Both the position numbers and the translations under genes were made by a program. A stretch of DNA of 64,000 nucleotides from Clostridium oryzae (GTDB lineage: Bacteria > Bacillota > Clostridia > Clostridiales > Clostridiaceae). Numbering within the stretch: the first letter of the stretch is position 1; every line of letters begins with the position of its first letter. The stretch covers positions 40,357 through 104,356 of the forward strand of contig NZ_MZGV01000013.1 of assembly GCF_002029235.1 (NCBI RefSeq), read 5' to 3'. This document shows, one piece after another, positions 9,075 to 16,734 of this stretch. The notes under the pieces were generated by a model. That model had not been told where the DNA came from. It saw only the letters and a program-made list of their open reading frames with translations, and did not search any database.

Positions 9075-9902
9075 ATGGATTGTTCACAACTTTGCGCGGC
9101 TAATTATCATTACAAGCGCTATACTTTAGAATATTTTTTGAATTCTGCAGAAAGATTAGGGTTTGATGCTATAGAACTATGGGCATCAGGACCACATTTA
9201 CACTTAGAGGATTTTAATAAGGATGGTCTTGATAATTTAAAACGAGCAATAAAAGCACATCATCTAAAACTTGCATGCTTCACTCCGGAACAATGTGTAT
9301 ATGCTATAAGTGTTTCGCATCCTGATAAGCAATACCGAGACAGGACTATAGAATTTTTTAAACAGCATATTGAGGCTGCAGTTAGACTTGACTGTAATCA
9401 GATGGTGGTTTCTACGGGATTTGCTTATTTAGATATTGATCCTGAAGATGCATTTGGCTGGTGCGTAGATGCGTTTATCCAAATTTGTAGAAAAGCAGAA
9501 ACAGAAGGTGTGACTTTAGCCCTAGAACCATTCACAAAATTTACGACACATATATGCAATGAAGCAAGCCAACTTTTGCGCTTGCTGCGTGAGGTTAACA
9601 GCCCTATGCTTAAAGGATTAGCAGATACTGATGTTATAGCAACTACTGGTGTTGATACTTTTGATACCTTTGTAAGTATGCTGGGCAAGGAGAACTTGGC
9701 ACATGTTCATTTTGTTGACGGAAATCCTGGTGGACATCTTATTCCTGGAGATGGAAAATTAAATCTGGATAAGGTGCTGCAGACGTTAAAAAATATTGAT
9801 TATAGGGGTTATTTAGGCCTTGAAATATTGGATCGTAGATATATTATGGATCCTGAAGCAACTATGAAACAGGCGATGAACTGGTATAAAGAGCGTATCT
9901 GA
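9075..9902 (+). CDS. Sugar phosphate isomerase/epimerase, TIM barrel (FrlC-like), copy 1
   Basis: A 275-residue xylose-isomerase-like TIM barrel (AP endonuclease 2 superfamily). Metal-binding style residues occur in ALEPFTKF (Glu), GLADTDV (Asp), HVHFVDGNPGGHLIPGDG (His, Asp) and LGLEILDRRYIMDP (Glu). FrlC of E. coli is the fructoselysine 3-epimerase of this family, which converts psicoselysine to fructoselysine, so a similar epimerisation of a fructosamine stereoisomer is the likely role. It follows the first deglycase by 64 bp and is followed by a strong terminator, so the two form a transcription unit. It resembles the protein at 12628 at many motifs. Confidence 0.8.
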   Translation: MDCSQLCAANYHYKRYTLEYFLNSAERLGFDAIELWASGPHLHLEDFNKDGLDNLKRAIKAHHLKLACFTPEQCVYAISVSHPDKQYRDRTIEFFKQHIEAAVRLDCNQMVVSTGFAYLDIDPEDAFGWCVDAFIQICRKAETEGVTLALEPFTKFTTHICNEASQLLRLLREVNSPMLKGLADTDVIATTGVDTFDTFVSMLGKENLAHVHFVDGNPGGHLIPGDGKLNLDKVLQTLKNIDYRGYLGLEILDRRYIMDPEATMKQAMNWYKERI

Positions 9903-9926
9903 AGAGTTTAAATATCAGACTTCCTT

Positions 9927-9956
9927 GAGCGGTGCCTAAAAAGACACCGCTCTTTT
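9927..9956 (+). terminator. Intrinsic terminator after the first deglycase unit
   Basis: Perfect arms GAGCGGTG and CACCGCTC around a 10-nt loop are followed by TTTT. This closes the two-gene deglycase/epimerase transcript. Confidence 0.85.
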
Positions 9957-9987
9957 ATGTCTTAAGGAAATTATGTATTTTACCAAA
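9957..9987 (+). repeat. Post-terminator repeat motif, copy without DnaA-like end
   Basis: The sequence just past the terminator (TTAAGGAAATTATGTATTTT then ACCA) resembles the motifs at 10459, 18792 and 33976 (minus). Here it lacks the TTGTGGATAA end and runs directly into the structured element. Confidence 0.45.
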
Positions 9988-10263
9988 ATATATTTTGAAG
10001 TTAATGAATTAAGATAAGAAGGCAACAGAAACAATATAATAAGAGTATTTTGTGGATATTAAGAGTTAGGGCATTAAAAATGGTTGCAGCCGACGTCGGC
10101 ATTTGGAGTGAATTTAGCAATTACCCATGTCTTTTAGGCAAATTTCCGTTAAGATGGCGAATTGTTTGAGGCGCAGCCGAGTTATGAGCCATTAGGAGAT
10201 TTGCCTAAAAGATGTGGTGTAATTGATTAATGAACGTAACCGGCCGACATAGGGTGTAACCAT
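9985..10263 (+). ncRNA. Candidate structured RNA or palindromic repeat, copy A
   Basis: From 10080 to 10263 the sequence folds into one long imperfect hairpin: GGTTGCAGCCGACGTCGGC outside pairs with GCCGACATAGGGTGTAACC, and TCTTTTAGGCAAAT pairs with ATTTGCCTAAAAGA inside. A second copy lies on the minus strand near 33.7 kb. Between copies the arms change in a compensatory way (GTCGGC/GCCGAC versus GTAGGC/GCCTAC; GGTT/AACC versus GATT/AATC; TTTTAGG/CCTAAAA versus TTTGAGG/CCTCAAA). The core around GATGGCGAATTGTTTGAGG is unchanged. A TATAAT at 10035-10040 within a conserved 5' flank could be its promoter. No family name is claimed. Confidence 0.6.
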
Positions 10264-10458
10264 TTTTATGTCCTATTTCGATATTATTAATAGACAGTTC
10301 TTCCTGTCCCTCAAAATTAATCGTTTTTTCCATGTATTCCACTAAAATTCTCTCGGATTCTCTTATGCTTTGTGCTACAATATTGTTAACGTTTTTTCAT
10401 TATAATCTAAGATTTCTCTTAAGTTTTTGTGTATGCAAGGGTATCTTAGATTATTTTT

Positions 10459-10500
10459 TAGTCTCTAAGAATTTGTGCTTTTTCCTAATTGTGGATAACT
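10459..10500 (+). repeat. Post-terminator repeat motif with DnaA-box-like end
   Basis: TAGTCTCTAAGAATTTGTGC...TTCCTAATTGTGGATAACT matches the motif copies at 18792-18832 and (minus) 33976-34020. Its end, TTGTGGATAA, is the reverse complement of the DnaA-box consensus TTATCCACA plus one base. No gene in this part of the gap is convincing. Confidence 0.55.
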
Positions 10501-10501
10501 T

Positions 10502-10532
10502 TCAACCATACAGGAACATAGTACATGTATGG
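10502..10532. repeat. Hairpin CAACCATACA...ATGTATGGTTG
   Basis: Arms CAACCATACA and TGTATGGTTG form a near-perfect 10-bp stem around about 11 nt, directly after the DnaA-box-like motif. No T tract follows, so it is not an obvious terminator. Confidence 0.5.
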
Positions 10533-10666
10533 TTGAAGAAGTAACTATAGAATATACGAAGTAATATGAAGGTTACTTTGAAGAAAACACAATTAAGCAA
10601 ATAAACAAGAAAAATAATTTGGAAGAAGTAATCTAGAAAATACTACTTTGTAAATGCATAGAGCTG

Positions 10667-10733
10667 GTTAAAGGGGTGAGTGGCCGTAGGAGGCATTTTT
10701 GAGCCGACGGAGGTCGCTCATCCCTTGTTTTAT
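10667..10733. repeat. Long hairpin with two stacked stems
   Basis: AAGGGGTGAGTGGCC pairs with GGTCGCTCATCCCTT through a 15-bp stem with G-U pairs. Inside it GGAGGC...GAGCCGACGG gives a second stem. Local GC is far above the surrounding DNA, and TTTTAT follows, so it may act as a terminator or be part of an RNA. The remainder of the 10.5-10.9 kb stretch shows nothing recognisable. Confidence 0.5.
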
Positions 10734-10925
10734 CTTTTTAATGGAGCTTTGATTCTATTTTTAAATTCGCATCCCTAAATTTTTTCTTAACTTAAATTAA
10801 ATGTACCCGTCCAACAGATAATTCAATCATTGAATCAATAAATGGTTGGCTAAGTCTGAAATATGCAGTAATTATACCAAAATAGAAAAAATGCATTTTA
10901 TGGAGTTTTTAGATTTGCTTAGCGA

Positions 10926-11047
10926 TAAAATGTATTATAATGTATTACTATTTTTGAAAACGTATAAAAAACTTATATTATACAGATAAAATAAGTAATA
11001 CTTATTGACAAGACTCCAAAAAGAATATAATATTGTATTAGATACAA
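10926..11047 (+). promoter_or_regulatory. Promoter and operators ahead of the Dcu-type permease operon
   Basis: AAAATGTATTATAATGTATTA (about 10926-10946) repeats the element found in the promoter of the first deglycase gene. Further on, TTGACA (11005-11010) and TATAAT (11026-11031) form a promoter, directly followed by the near-palindrome TTGTATTAGATACAA (11033-11047) and several AATACAA half-sites. Both could be GntR binding sites controlling the main operon. Confidence 0.55.
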
Positions 11048-11120
11048 AGCAATACAACTAAATACAAATGAATACAATAAAATTAAAGAGAATCTGAATT
11101 GCTTTTGTATTATTAAATTA

Positions 11121-11141
11121 AAAGATGTGCGCACCATCTTT
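11121..11141 (+). promoter_or_regulatory. 5'-UTR hairpin AAAGATG/CATCTTT
   Basis: A 7-bp perfect inverted repeat around TGCGCAC lies about 50 nt before the permease start. It could affect mRNA stability or be an operator; nothing else supports a role. Confidence 0.35.
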
Positions 11142-11191
11142 AGAAAACGTGTACAAATACTAAAAATTTCAACATATGAGGAGGTAAATTT

Positions 11192-12511
11192 ATGTTCTGG
11201 GTAGAGTTGATTATTGTACTAGCTATTATTTTCTGGGGCGTTCGTAAGGGAGGAACATTTCTGGCTATGGCCGGTGGTATTGGTATGTTAATTATGACTT
11301 TTATTCTTCGTGTACCCCCATCCGATCCGCCAATCACAGTTATTCTAATTATGATTGCAGTAATCTGTGCGGCTTCAACTATGCAGGCCTGTGGAGGTCT
11401 AGAGTTTATGGTTAAGCTGGCAGAAAAGATTCTTCGTAAGAATCCGCAAATGATTACTGTTTTAGCACCAGTTATTTCTTACTTATTCACATTTATGTGT
11501 GGTACCGGCCATATTGTTTACAGCTTGCTTCCGGTTATCAATGAAATTTCCATTGAGACTGGTGTTCGTCCGGAACGTCCAATATCTGCAGCCATTGTTT
11601 CTTCTCAGCAAGCAATCACAGCATGTCCGATAGCTGCAGCTACAGTTGCAATTCTTGCTTTTATGGCGGACTCATCTTATAAGTCGGTAAACCTTTTCAC
11701 ATTGTTGCTTGTATGTGTTCCTGCAACATTGATAGGAACAATTGCCGCAGCATTTTCTGTTATTAAAAAGGGCAAAGAGTTAGCTGGTGATCCTGAATTT
11801 CAGGCTCGTGTGGCTGCTGGACTTATAGAGGACTTTTCAAAGAAAACAGTTGAAGAAAAACCTGCTACAAAGAATGCAAAGATTTCAGTAGCAATCTTCT
11901 TAATTGCAATGGTAGTAATTGTTGCATTAGGCGCATACAGTTCGCATCTTCCTAAATTTGCTAATGGAACTGTATTACCTATGACTTCCGTAATTGAAAT
12001 CTTTATGCTTGTAGCTGCAGCAATTATGGTTATCGCTTGTAAGCTTGATAGTGATAAGATTTTGGATCAGCCAGTTTTTCGTACAGGTATGTTTGCAGTT
12101 GTTTTAGCCTTTGGTCTTTGCTGGTTAGTAAATACATTTATTGGAGACCAGTCTTCTTTCATTACTAAAAACATGTCTTCTTTAACTAAACAGTATCCTT
12201 GGATCTACATTATTGCCGTATTTATCGTTGGTGCTATCACAACTAGTCAGTCGTCTACAACAATGATCATGGTTCCCATCGGTATCGCTTTAGGTCTTCC
12301 TGCAAATATTATTGTTGCTGGATGGATAGCTTGTTCATCTAACTATTTTATTCCTGCATCAGGTCAATGTGTTGCTGCTATTGCATTTGATTCTGCAGGT
12401 ACAACAAAGATTGGAAAATTTGTATTAAATCATAGTTATATGGTTCCTGGTTTGGTTTGTACAGTTGTTTCTGTACTGGTTGCTATTGGTCTTGGTGCAA
12501 TCGTATTCTAA
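11192..12511 (+). CDS. Anaerobic C4-dicarboxylate transporter family permease (Dcu-type, FraA-like)
   Basis: A 439-residue, very hydrophobic protein with ten or more predicted membrane spans and the DcuA/DcuB signatures FMCGTGHIVYSLLPVI, GVRPERPISAAIVSSQQAITACP and TTSQSSTTMIMVPIG. Dcu carriers exchange aspartate, fumarate and succinate. The fructose-asparagine transporter FraA of Salmonella is, to my knowledge, of this family, so in a locus with deglycases and PfkB kinases an Amadori amino-acid substrate is the better inference. It has a strong AGGAGG site and is the first gene of the larger operon. C4-dicarboxylate exchange cannot be excluded. Confidence 0.8.
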   Translation: MFWVELIIVLAIIFWGVRKGGTFLAMAGGIGMLIMTFILRVPPSDPPITVILIMIAVICAASTMQACGGLEFMVKLAEKILRKNPQMITVLAPVISYLFTFMCGTGHIVYSLLPVINEISIETGVRPERPISAAIVSSQQAITACPIAAATVAILAFMADSSYKSVNLFTLLLVCVPATLIGTIAAAFSVIKKGKELAGDPEFQARVAAGLIEDFSKKTVEEKPATKNAKISVAIFLIAMVVIVALGAYSSHLPKFANGTVLPMTSVIEIFMLVAAAIMVIACKLDSDKILDQPVFRTGMFAVVLAFGLCWLVNTFIGDQSSFITKNMSSLTKQYPWIYIIAVFIVGAITTSQSSTTMIMVPIGIALGLPANIIVAGWIACSSNYFIPASGQCVAAIAFDSAGTTKIGKFVLNHSYMVPGLVCTVVSVLVAIGLGAIVF

Positions 12512-12627
12512 TAACAATTATCAACTGTTAAATGCTTAATTGGATCGCAGCTGGTATAGTGACTGAAACTTGCAGATTAGCTTCGGCCTGCGGTCTTTGA
12601 TTTGTAAAATTAAAGGAGGTTATTCAT

Positions 12628-13443
12628 ATGAAATTTGCTCCTATGAGCTACCATTACCTGCGTTATCCAATAACAAAATTTCTTGATAAGGTGGAAAGAT
12701 CCCCGTTTGATAGTATAGATTTATACTGTTCTGCTCCACAACTTAATATGTTTGATTATCCACTCAGCCGTTTAATAAATCTGGATAAAGAGATCCGCCG
12801 CCGACATCTGAAAGTCATGGCGATGACACCTGAAAACTGCACTTATCCTGTTAATTTCTGTACACAGGATATTATAACACGAGAATCAAGTCTTCGTTAT
12901 TATCAGAGAGCAATCGATACTGCGGAGTTTTTAGAATGTCCGAACATCCAAATAAGTACTGGATTTGGATACTTTGATGCATCGCGTGAAGAAGCATGGA
13001 AGAATTGCCGCGAATCTGTGGCACAGCTTGCGGCATACTGCGAAAAGAAGAATGTAACACTTTTCCTTGAGGAACTAAAAGTAACAACTACAAATGTACT
13101 TGTTACTAGTAAGGATCTGGCGAAGATGATCAAGGAGATTGATTCACCGAATGTGGTTGGAATGCTTGATATGGATCAGATGACTTATGCCGGAGAGACT
13201 GTAGCTGATTATTTTAATAATCTTGGTGACAAATTAAGACACATTCATTTTAATGACCGCGGACATACAGTTCCGGGAGATGCTGATTTTCCCATGAAGG
13301 ATTATTTTGATGCAATCAAGGCTCATGGATATGATGGTACATGCTCATTTGAAATATGTGATCGCCGCTATTACTGCAATCCAGATAAGGCGATTGATGA
13401 TATTGTTGCATGGCTGCAGGCCAATACCGATGAGTTGAAGTAA
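12628..13443 (+). CDS. Sugar phosphate isomerase/epimerase, TIM barrel, copy 2
   Basis: A 271-residue protein of the xylose-isomerase-like TIM-barrel family, paralogous to the product at 9075. Shared motifs include MTPENCTYPV (versus FTPEQCVYAI), QISTGFGYFD (versus VVSTGFAYLD), a Glu in LFLEELK, Asp in GMLDMDQ, HIHFNDRGHTVPGD and FEICDRRYYCNPD. The metal-binding residues are retained. It is likely a 3-epimerase or isomerase for a second fructosamine or for its phosphate. An AAAGGAGG site precedes the ATG, and the operon continues downstream. Confidence 0.78.
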   Translation: MKFAPMSYHYLRYPITKFLDKVERSPFDSIDLYCSAPQLNMFDYPLSRLINLDKEIRRRHLKVMAMTPENCTYPVNFCTQDIITRESSLRYYQRAIDTAEFLECPNIQISTGFGYFDASREEAWKNCRESVAQLAAYCEKKNVTLFLEELKVTTTNVLVTSKDLAKMIKEIDSPNVVGMLDMDQMTYAGETVADYFNNLGDKLRHIHFNDRGHTVPGDADFPMKDYFDAIKAHGYDGTCSFEICDRRYYCNPDKAIDDIVAWLQANTDELK

Positions 13444-13543
13444 TACTTCATTGAATTACGAATGTTATCGGAATCTGTATTTAAATAACAGAGAACTTAT
13501 TATAGATTTCACTCAGAAAAAAGTAGTTATGGAGGTTTTTACT

Positions 13544-14395
13544 ATGGTTATAGATACGCATATTCATCCGGCACTATTTGCGCCAATATGCAAAGATAAG
13601 CAACGGTTTAAACAGCGTTGCGATGAGATGAATTATCATCTTATGAGTCCGTCAGGAATTGATCTTCTGAAAAAACAATATGCCCTTGCAGATATTCAAC
13701 GAGCATTTTTGTTGCCGGAAGATTGTTCTGCAGAAACCGGGGATCCTGCTATATCAAACGATGAGATTGCAGAACTTGTTTCTTATGATAAGGACTTCTT
13801 CTATGGATTTGCTTCCGTAGATCCACGAAATGAAAATGCCAGTGAAGAATTAGAAAGAGCTTTTGATACATTGAAGTTGAAAGGATTGACGATCAATACG
13901 GCCCGGCTCCAAATGTATCCTTATGATAAGAAGTTGTATAAATTGTATGAAGTATGCAGGAAATATTATAAACCCATTATTTTTCACTCAGGAATCTGCC
14001 TGGAGCAAAATGCTTTAGCCCGCTATTCTCGTCCTGTAGACTTTGAAGATGTAATTCATGATTATCCGGATATTAATATATGTCTTACACATTTTGGCTG
14101 GCCATGGGTCCAGGAGACAGCAGCATTGTTGCTCAAATATCCTAATGCATATGCAAATACAGCGTTGATGAATTTTGATGGACCTTATCAGATTTATCAT
14201 AAGGTATTTAAAGAAGATATGGGTGAGTATTGGGTTGAACATAATATTGCAGATAAGATCATGTTTGGTTCTGATTCTCCAAGAATCCGTCCGGTGCGAA
14301 GCAAGAGAGGCTTAGACAGCCTTGATTTTTGCTCCGAGACATTTGAAAAAATATATTACAAAAATACACTGAGATTTCTTGGAATGGAGGAATGA
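13544..14395 (+). CDS. Amidohydrolase-family (COG2159-type) metal-dependent hydrolase
   Basis: About 283 residues from ATG 13544, preceded by GGAGG; an in-frame ATG at 13451 lacks a ribosome site. The metal-dependent hydrolase barrel is seen in VIDTHIHP (HxH), IIFHSGICL (His), ICLTHFGWPW (His) and MFGSDSPRIRP (catalytic Asp). These enzymes hydrolyse amides or decarboxylate aromatic acids. In this operon it could release an amide nitrogen or open a cyclised Amadori product, but the substrate is unknown. It is an uncommon partner of fra/frl genes and is followed four bases later by the YjbQ gene. Confidence 0.75.
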   Translation: MVIDTHIHPALFAPICKDKQRFKQRCDEMNYHLMSPSGIDLLKKQYALADIQRAFLLPEDCSAETGDPAISNDEIAELVSYDKDFFYGFASVDPRNENASEELERAFDTLKLKGLTINTARLQMYPYDKKLYKLYEVCRKYYKPIIFHSGICLEQNALARYSRPVDFEDVIHDYPDINICLTHFGWPWVQETAALLLKYPNAYANTALMNFDGPYQIYHKVFKEDMGEYWVEHNIADKIMFGSDSPRIRPVRSKRGLDSLDFCSETFEKIYYKNTLRFLGMEE

Positions 14396-14399
14396 GTAA

Positions 14400-14840
14400 A
14401 TGGAATTCAAACTAAAGGAAGTTGCAGTTTGTGCTGATAAGGAATTTGAGATGATCAAGATTACAGATGAAGTAAGAAACTTCATCGCCGAAAGCGGGAT
14501 CGAAAATGGAGTAGTTTTTGTTATAACGGAACATACAACAACAGGAATCACTGTGAATGAAAGCCTTCCATGCGTAGAAGCAGATATTATGGAAACTTTA
14601 GATAGACTTGCACCTGAAAATTATCCGTATAATCATAATCACTATTTACCGAGTTATGGAACAATTGGAGGGAATGCACCTGGCCATTTAAAATCACTGT
14701 TGACAGGAAATCATTGTGTCTTTCCCATTATGAATGGAAAGTTGAAGCTTGGACATGCTGTGGATATTTATTTTTGCGAATATGATGGAATTAAAAATAG
14801 GCACTTCATGATCTATATAATGGGTGAAAGAGGGGAATAG
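14400..14840 (+). CDS. YjbQ/UPF0047 family protein
   Basis: A 146-residue single-domain protein with the UPF0047 signatures EHTTTGITVNE and a histidine-rich HNHYLPSYGTIGGNAPGH, then SLLTG. Some members have weak thiamine-phosphate synthase activity, but the physiological role of the family is unsettled. It starts 4 bp after the amidohydrolase stop behind GGAGG and nearly touches the next kinase gene, so it is translated as part of the same unit. Its presence here suggests an enzymatic step in sugar-amine catabolism, which is inference. Confidence 0.8.
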   Translation: MEFKLKEVAVCADKEFEMIKITDEVRNFIAESGIENGVVFVITEHTTTGITVNESLPCVEADIMETLDRLAPENYPYNHNHYLPSYGTIGGNAPGHLKSLLTGNHCVFPIMNGKLKLGHAVDIYFCEYDGIKNRHFMIYIMGERGE

Positions 14841-14844
14841 AAAG

Positions 14845-15633
14845 ATGAAAAAAGCAATTGCAATGGCAGACAATTGTATTGATGTCTATTATAAGCTTGA
14901 CCGTTATTATCTGACGGGAAATAGTATTGATTTTGCGTTGAATTATAAGGATATGGGCGGCGATGTGTCAGAAATGACTATTCTCGGAAATGATGTCTTT
15001 GCCATAGCGTTGGAAGAGCGGTTGAAAGAACGTAAGATTCCATTGCGTGTGATCAAACAGGTCGATCGCCCAACGGGAATGGCAACTATGGACATTGTAG
15101 ATGGTGACAAAAAACATATTCATTTCGAGGGAAATGCCATGGAGGAGATTAAACTTTCCGAAGAGGATCTGGAATTTGTAAAGCAGTTTGACATTGTATA
15201 TGCGGAGCGGTGGACAAAAGTTGACCGCTATATCAAGAAACTGAAGCAACCTGGTCAGATTTGGGTTTATGATTTTTCTAAGCGCCTGGAGCTGGAAAGT
15301 AATGATGCTATATTACCTTATATTGATTATGCTTTCTTTTCCTACGATAGGGATGATGATTATATCAGAAGTTTTATGATCAAAACCAAACAGAAGGGAA
15401 CTGGATGCGTTATCGCAATGCTTGGTGAATATGGAAGCCTTGCTTATGATGGAAATCAGTTTTACCAAATGCATGCGGAAAACGTTCCGGTAATTAATAC
15501 GGTGGGAGCCGGAGATTCTTATATAGCTGCATTTACTTATGGTGTCAGTTTAGGGGAAACGATTCCGGAATGTATGCTTCGAGGCAAGAGCCGTGCAACA
15601 AAGATTATTCAGCAATTCAACCCATATATCTAA
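14845..15633 (+). CDS. PfkB-family sugar kinase (FrlD/FraD-like), copy 1
   Basis: About 262 residues from ATG 14845, chosen because AGAGGGG lies just upstream; a GTG at 14824 would overlap the YjbQ gene. The ribokinase fold is shown by the N-terminal MADNCIDVYYKL and the C-terminal anion-hole motif NTVGAGDSYIAAF with catalytic D224. FrlD and FraD phosphorylate fructosamines on carbon 6 before deglycase cleavage, and the gene lies directly before a deglycase gene, which supports that role. It is shorter than the second kinase at 16735 and diverged from it, so the two may differ in substrate. Confidence 0.85.
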   Translation: MKKAIAMADNCIDVYYKLDRYYLTGNSIDFALNYKDMGGDVSEMTILGNDVFAIALEERLKERKIPLRVIKQVDRPTGMATMDIVDGDKKHIHFEGNAMEEIKLSEEDLEFVKQFDIVYAERWTKVDRYIKKLKQPGQIWVYDFSKRLELESNDAILPYIDYAFFSYDRDDDYIRSFMIKTKQKGTGCVIAMLGEYGSLAYDGNQFYQMHAENVPVINTVGAGDSYIAAFTYGVSLGETIPECMLRGKSRATKIIQQFNPYI

Positions 15634-15705
15634 GAGAGATTGCTCTCGCTGAAATATAAGTGAACAACAAGTATGAAATTTCAAATAGATGGAGGAGAAA
15701 ATATA

Positions 15706-16695
15706 ATGGGATACAAGAGTACAGATATTACAAAAATTATTGAAGAAATTTTAGAAGAGAAAAAAGACAAAGGCGGAGTAAAATCACTTTATTTTGTTGG
15801 GTGCGGCGGTTCATTAGGAGCTCTTTATCCAGCTAAGATCTTTATGGAAAAGGAATGTGCAAGTATCAAGTCTGCATGGATCAACAGTAATGAATTTGTT
15901 CACAGCACACCGAAAGATTTTGGAGAGAACTCTATCATCTGCCTTGCATGCCACAAAGGTAATACACCAGAGACCATCCGAGCAGCAGCACTTGGAAAGA
16001 AGATGGGAGCAACTGTTATCATTCTTACTTGGTTCCAAGAGTCTGAAATTATTCAGTATGGTGATTACATTGTACGTTATACGTTTGGTGATGAAAAAGA
16101 TATTGCAGGAGAAAAAACTATATGCGGACTGCTTGTTGCTGTTGAACTGCTGAAACAGACAGAAGGATATGAGAATTATGATAAATTCCTGCAGGGTGTT
16201 GGTATGATTAATCGTATTGTAAAGAATGCATGTAAGCATGTAGAGAAACGAGCACAGATATTTGCAGAAGCTCATAAAGATGACAAAGTAATTTACACTA
16301 TGGCAAGTGGTGCAGGATACGGCGCAGCATATATGGAAAGCATCTGTATCTTCATGGAAATGCAGTGGATTAATTCTAGCAGCATTCACAGCGGTGAATA
16401 TTTCCATGGACCATTCGAAATCACAGATGCAAACATTCCATTTGTAATTCAGATTTCAGAAGGTTCTACTCGTACACTGGATGAGCGTGCACTGAAGTTT
16501 TTAAATACCTATGCAAAACGTATTGAAATTCTGGATGCAAAGGATCTTGGACTTTCCACAATTGATGCTTCTGTAGTTGACTACTTCAACCATTCTCTTT
16601 TCAACAATGTTTATCCGGTATATAACCAAGCATTGGCTGCAGTGCGTGAGCATCCATTAACTACTCGTCGTTATATGTGGAAGGTTGAGTATTAA
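15706..16695 (+). CDS. SIS-domain sugar-phosphate deglycase, copy 2 (FraB/FrlB-like)
   Basis: 329 residues, starting at ATG 15706 behind GGAGGAG; an in-frame ATG at 15673 is poorly placed. The product differs from the 8021 gene at only a handful of residues, mostly within the first 17. Beyond codon 19 I count about four base differences over more than 900 bp, and similarity ends sharply at the stop codon. The function is as for copy 1: cleavage of a 6-phosphofructosamine to glucose 6-phosphate and an amine. It lies between the two kinase genes. The localised identity points to recent gene conversion rather than a simple segmental duplication. Confidence 0.87.
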   Translation: MGYKSTDITKIIEEILEEKKDKGGVKSLYFVGCGGSLGALYPAKIFMEKECASIKSAWINSNEFVHSTPKDFGENSIICLACHKGNTPETIRAAALGKKMGATVIILTWFQESEIIQYGDYIVRYTFGDEKDIAGEKTICGLLVAVELLKQTEGYENYDKFLQGVGMINRIVKNACKHVEKRAQIFAEAHKDDKVIYTMASGAGYGAAYMESICIFMEMQWINSSSIHSGEYFHGPFEITDANIPFVIQISEGSTRTLDERALKFLNTYAKRIEILDAKDLGLSTIDASVVDYFNHSLFNNVYPVYNQALAAVREHPLTTRRYMWKVEY

Positions 16696-16734
16696 CTTTG
16701 ATATCTGATATCGGATATGGATAGGAGAGGAAAA

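Noticed and set aside
9985..10263. Considered a known riboswitch for the structured element
   Set aside because: It is followed by no coding region in the same orientation within several hundred bases, and I recognise no riboswitch core. Left as an unnamed candidate.
10332..10544. 70-codon plus-strand frame in the intergenic gap
   Set aside because: No ribosome site, low-complexity Phe/Leu-rich product, and it overlaps the repeat motif and hairpin. Treated as non-coding.
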